Part shown: in pieces, positions 5,968 to 6,597 of the stretch | Layout of the letters: every line of letters begins with the position of its first letter | Position numbering within the stretch: position 1 is the first letter of the stretch | Assembly: GCA_028684435.1 (NCBI GenBank) | Contig: JAQUFX010000043.1 | Span: 1 to 6,597 of the forward strand | Source: Bacilli bacterium | Lineage (GTDB): Bacteria; Bacillota_I; Bacilli_A; RF39; UBA660 | Direction: 5' to 3' | Length of the DNA stretch: 6,597 nt | The notes under the pieces: model-generated | What the model saw: only the letters and a program-made list of their open reading frames with translations | The model's database searches: none | What the model was told of the DNA's origin: nothing | Translations under genes and position numbers: made by a program

Positions 5968-5997
5968 AAAAAAGTCTACATTCATGTAGACTTTTAT
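5968..5997. terminator. Strong bidirectional terminator hairpin
   Basis: AAAAGTCTACAT (5970-5981) pairs perfectly with ATGTAGACTTTT (5984-5995). Six A on the left (5968-5973) give a T6 run on the minus strand, and TTTTATTAT follows on the plus strand. On the minus strand it would be a second, back-up terminator for the tRNA transcript; on the plus strand it would end any transcript arising in the 5830 region. Confidence 0.75.
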
Positions 5998-6048
5998 TAT
6001 CTTAATGGCAAATTATCATTGTAATTATTTTTATCAATATCAATATAT

Positions 6049-6078
6049 AAAAAACTTGATATTTTGTATACCAAGTTT
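6049..6078 (-). terminator. Terminator of the tRNA-Trp gene
   Basis: On the minus strand AAACTTGGTAT pairs with ATATCAAGTTT (one G-U pair, 11 bp) around ACAAA, followed by six T. It begins 12 nt after the tRNA 3' end, as expected for a single tRNA transcript. Confidence 0.85.
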
Positions 6079-6090
6079 ATTTTCAAATAA

Positions 6091-6164
6091 TGGCAGGAAC
6101 GGAGAGAATCGAACTCCCAACAGTGGTTTTGGAGACCATTATTATACCATTTAACTACGCTCCC
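6091..6164 (-). tRNA. trnW: tRNA-Trp (anticodon CCA), CCA end encoded
   Basis: The minus strand folds as a 74-nt tRNA: acceptor GGGAGCG/CGTTCCT (with G-U pairs at 1-72 and 5-68), D-arm with TGGT, anticodon loop CTCCAAA giving anticodon CCA (tryptophan), T-arm GGGAG-TTCGATT-CTCTC, discriminator G and encoded CCA. The top anticodon-stem pair 27-43 is A-C, and the first acceptor pair is G-U where a Watson-Crick pair is usual. The rest is well paired. Genes in the window use TGG for Trp and TGA as a stop, consistent with the standard code. Confidence 0.96.
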
Positions 6165-6180
6165 AAATAAGTACGTAAAA

Positions 6181-6209
6181 ATTATATCATAATAACCTAA
6201 TATTTTCAA
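6181..6209 (-). promoter_or_regulatory. Sigma-A promoter of the tRNA-Trp gene
   Basis: On the minus strand TTGAAA (6204-6209), a 17-nt spacer and TATAAT (6181-6186) form a near-consensus promoter, with TG one base before the -10 (TGATATAAT, extended -10). The expected start is about 10 nt before the tRNA. Confidence 0.9.
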
Positions 6210-6263
6210 GATTTAGTTAAATTTATAATTTAAAATTCATATTATTAATATGAGGTGAAATTT

Positions 6264-6597
6264 GTGCAAATAATAAAATATACCGATAAAGAAAAAGACT
6301 TATTGGCAAGGTTGATGCGAGCAGAAGCAATAGGAGAAGGCGAACTTGGTATGCTTATGGTTGGTAATGTAATAGTTAATAGAGCAATAGCAGATTGTTT
6401 AACATTCAGGGATGTTAGAAGTGTTACTGATGTTATTTTTCAATCACCGGGTGGCTTTAGTGGTAAGGACAGTCCTTTATTTTTTAGTAGATCAACAACC
6501 TTAGAACAAAGTCTTGCAGAAAGAGTTTTGAAAGGTGAATACTATTATCCCGCTACTAATGCTTTATGGTTTTATGCACCTAGTAGTGGTCAAAATT
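6264..6597 (+). CDS. CwlJ/SleB-type cell-wall hydrolase (Hydrolase_2), C-terminus cut by window edge
   Basis: GTG at 6264 follows GAGGTGA (6252-6258) with 5-nt spacing; 111 codons are open to the right edge. The sequence RAEAIGEGELG (19-29) followed by VGNVIVNRA (33-41) matches the start of the SleB/CwlJ catalytic domain, with E21 in the place of the catalytic Glu of the family. Later segments IFQSPGGFSG (about 58-67) and ALWFYAPSSG (about 100-109) also fit. The family cuts muramic-lactam-containing spore cortex peptidoglycan during germination, though members also act on vegetative wall. There is no signal peptide or binding domain before the catalytic region, as in CwlJ rather than SleB. 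The 99-nt gap before it is shared with the divergent tRNA promoter; I see no clear promoter for this gene. The ending is not visible, so fusions cannot be excluded. Confidence 0.88.
   Translation, partial: MQIIKYTDKEKDLLARLMRAEAIGEGELGMLMVGNVIVNRAIADCLTFRDVRSVTDVIFQSPGGFSGKDSPLFFSRSTTLEQSLAERVLKGEYYYPATNALWFYAPSSGQN

Larger units (their letters stand above)
5641..6048. other. Gene-poor stretch with an inverted repeat, a promoter-like site and a hairpin
   Basis: Over these 408 nt I find no convincing gene. On the minus strand TATAAT at 5660-5665 could be the -10 of the bis-heme gene, without a clear -35. An inverted repeat lies at 5716-5734. A plus-strand frame from TTG at 5830 to 6024 (64 codons, Lys/Arg/Leu-rich) lacks a ribosome site at its start and runs through a terminator hairpin, so I do not call it. 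GGAGGG at 5872-5877 is followed by ATG and a stop three codons later. Confidence 0.55.

Noticed and set aside
5830..6024. Plus-strand 64-codon open frame starting with TTG
   Set aside because: It has no ribosome site at its start, and it reads through a perfect terminator hairpin (5970-5995); composition is that of random AT-rich DNA.
5997..6209. Minus-strand 70-codon open frame
   Set aside because: It runs straight through the tRNA-Trp gene and its terminator; the peptide is just translated tRNA sequence.
1..6597. CRISPR array, insertion sequence or att site
   Set aside because: No regularly spaced repeats, transposase-like frame or long terminal inverted repeats are visible. The tRNA gene has no duplicated 3' end within the window.

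Overview
The window is very AT-rich and reads as a chromosomal segment of a low-GC Gram-positive (Bacillota) relative. Shine-Dalgarno sites of the AGGAGG/GAGGTGA type are strong, GTG starts are common, the tRNA encodes its own CCA, and intrinsic terminators with T-runs are frequent. A CwlJ/SleB-type cortex hydrolase, a YjcZ-like glycine/tyrosine-rich mini-protein and a sigma-K-like promoter point to an endospore former. The species cannot be fixed from the sequence.

Left part (1-4099, all minus strand). An rlmD/rlmCD-type 23S rRNA uridine methyltransferase starts at 965 and runs off the left edge. To its right is a three-gene operon, read right to left: a membrane-anchored GH16 glucanase, a processive membrane GT2 polysaccharide synthase, and a membrane-anchored CE4/NodB polysaccharide deacetylase. 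The first pair overlaps by ATGA and the second pair is 4 nt apart; a clear terminator at 1049-1072 ends the unit. Together they look like a compact exopolysaccharide module that makes and exports a beta-linked polymer, trims it and deacetylates it.

Middle (4100-4951). A 337-nt gap holds a perfect 14-bp hairpin with A- and T-runs, lying in what may be the operon leader. On the plus strand follow two very small genes: a 48-residue Gly/Tyr/Pro-rich single-pass membrane protein with its own terminator, and a roughly 70-residue gene broken by a one-base frameshift at a T-run, with a sigma-K-like promoter.

Right part (4952-6597). A minus-strand gene encodes a five-helix membrane protein with two HX13H pairs, one in TM3 and one in TM5. 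This is the bis-heme signature of the ferric reductase/NADPH oxidase membrane domain, but with no flavin domain attached. A 408-nt stretch without a convincing gene follows, then a minus-strand tRNA-Trp(CCA) with an excellent promoter and terminator. Last is the start of a plus-strand CwlJ-like cell-wall hydrolase that runs off the right edge.

The points most worth a second look are the GH16-GT2-deacetylase operon, the minimal bis-heme protein, the frameshifted small sporulation-like gene, and the unexplained hairpin ahead of the polysaccharide operon.
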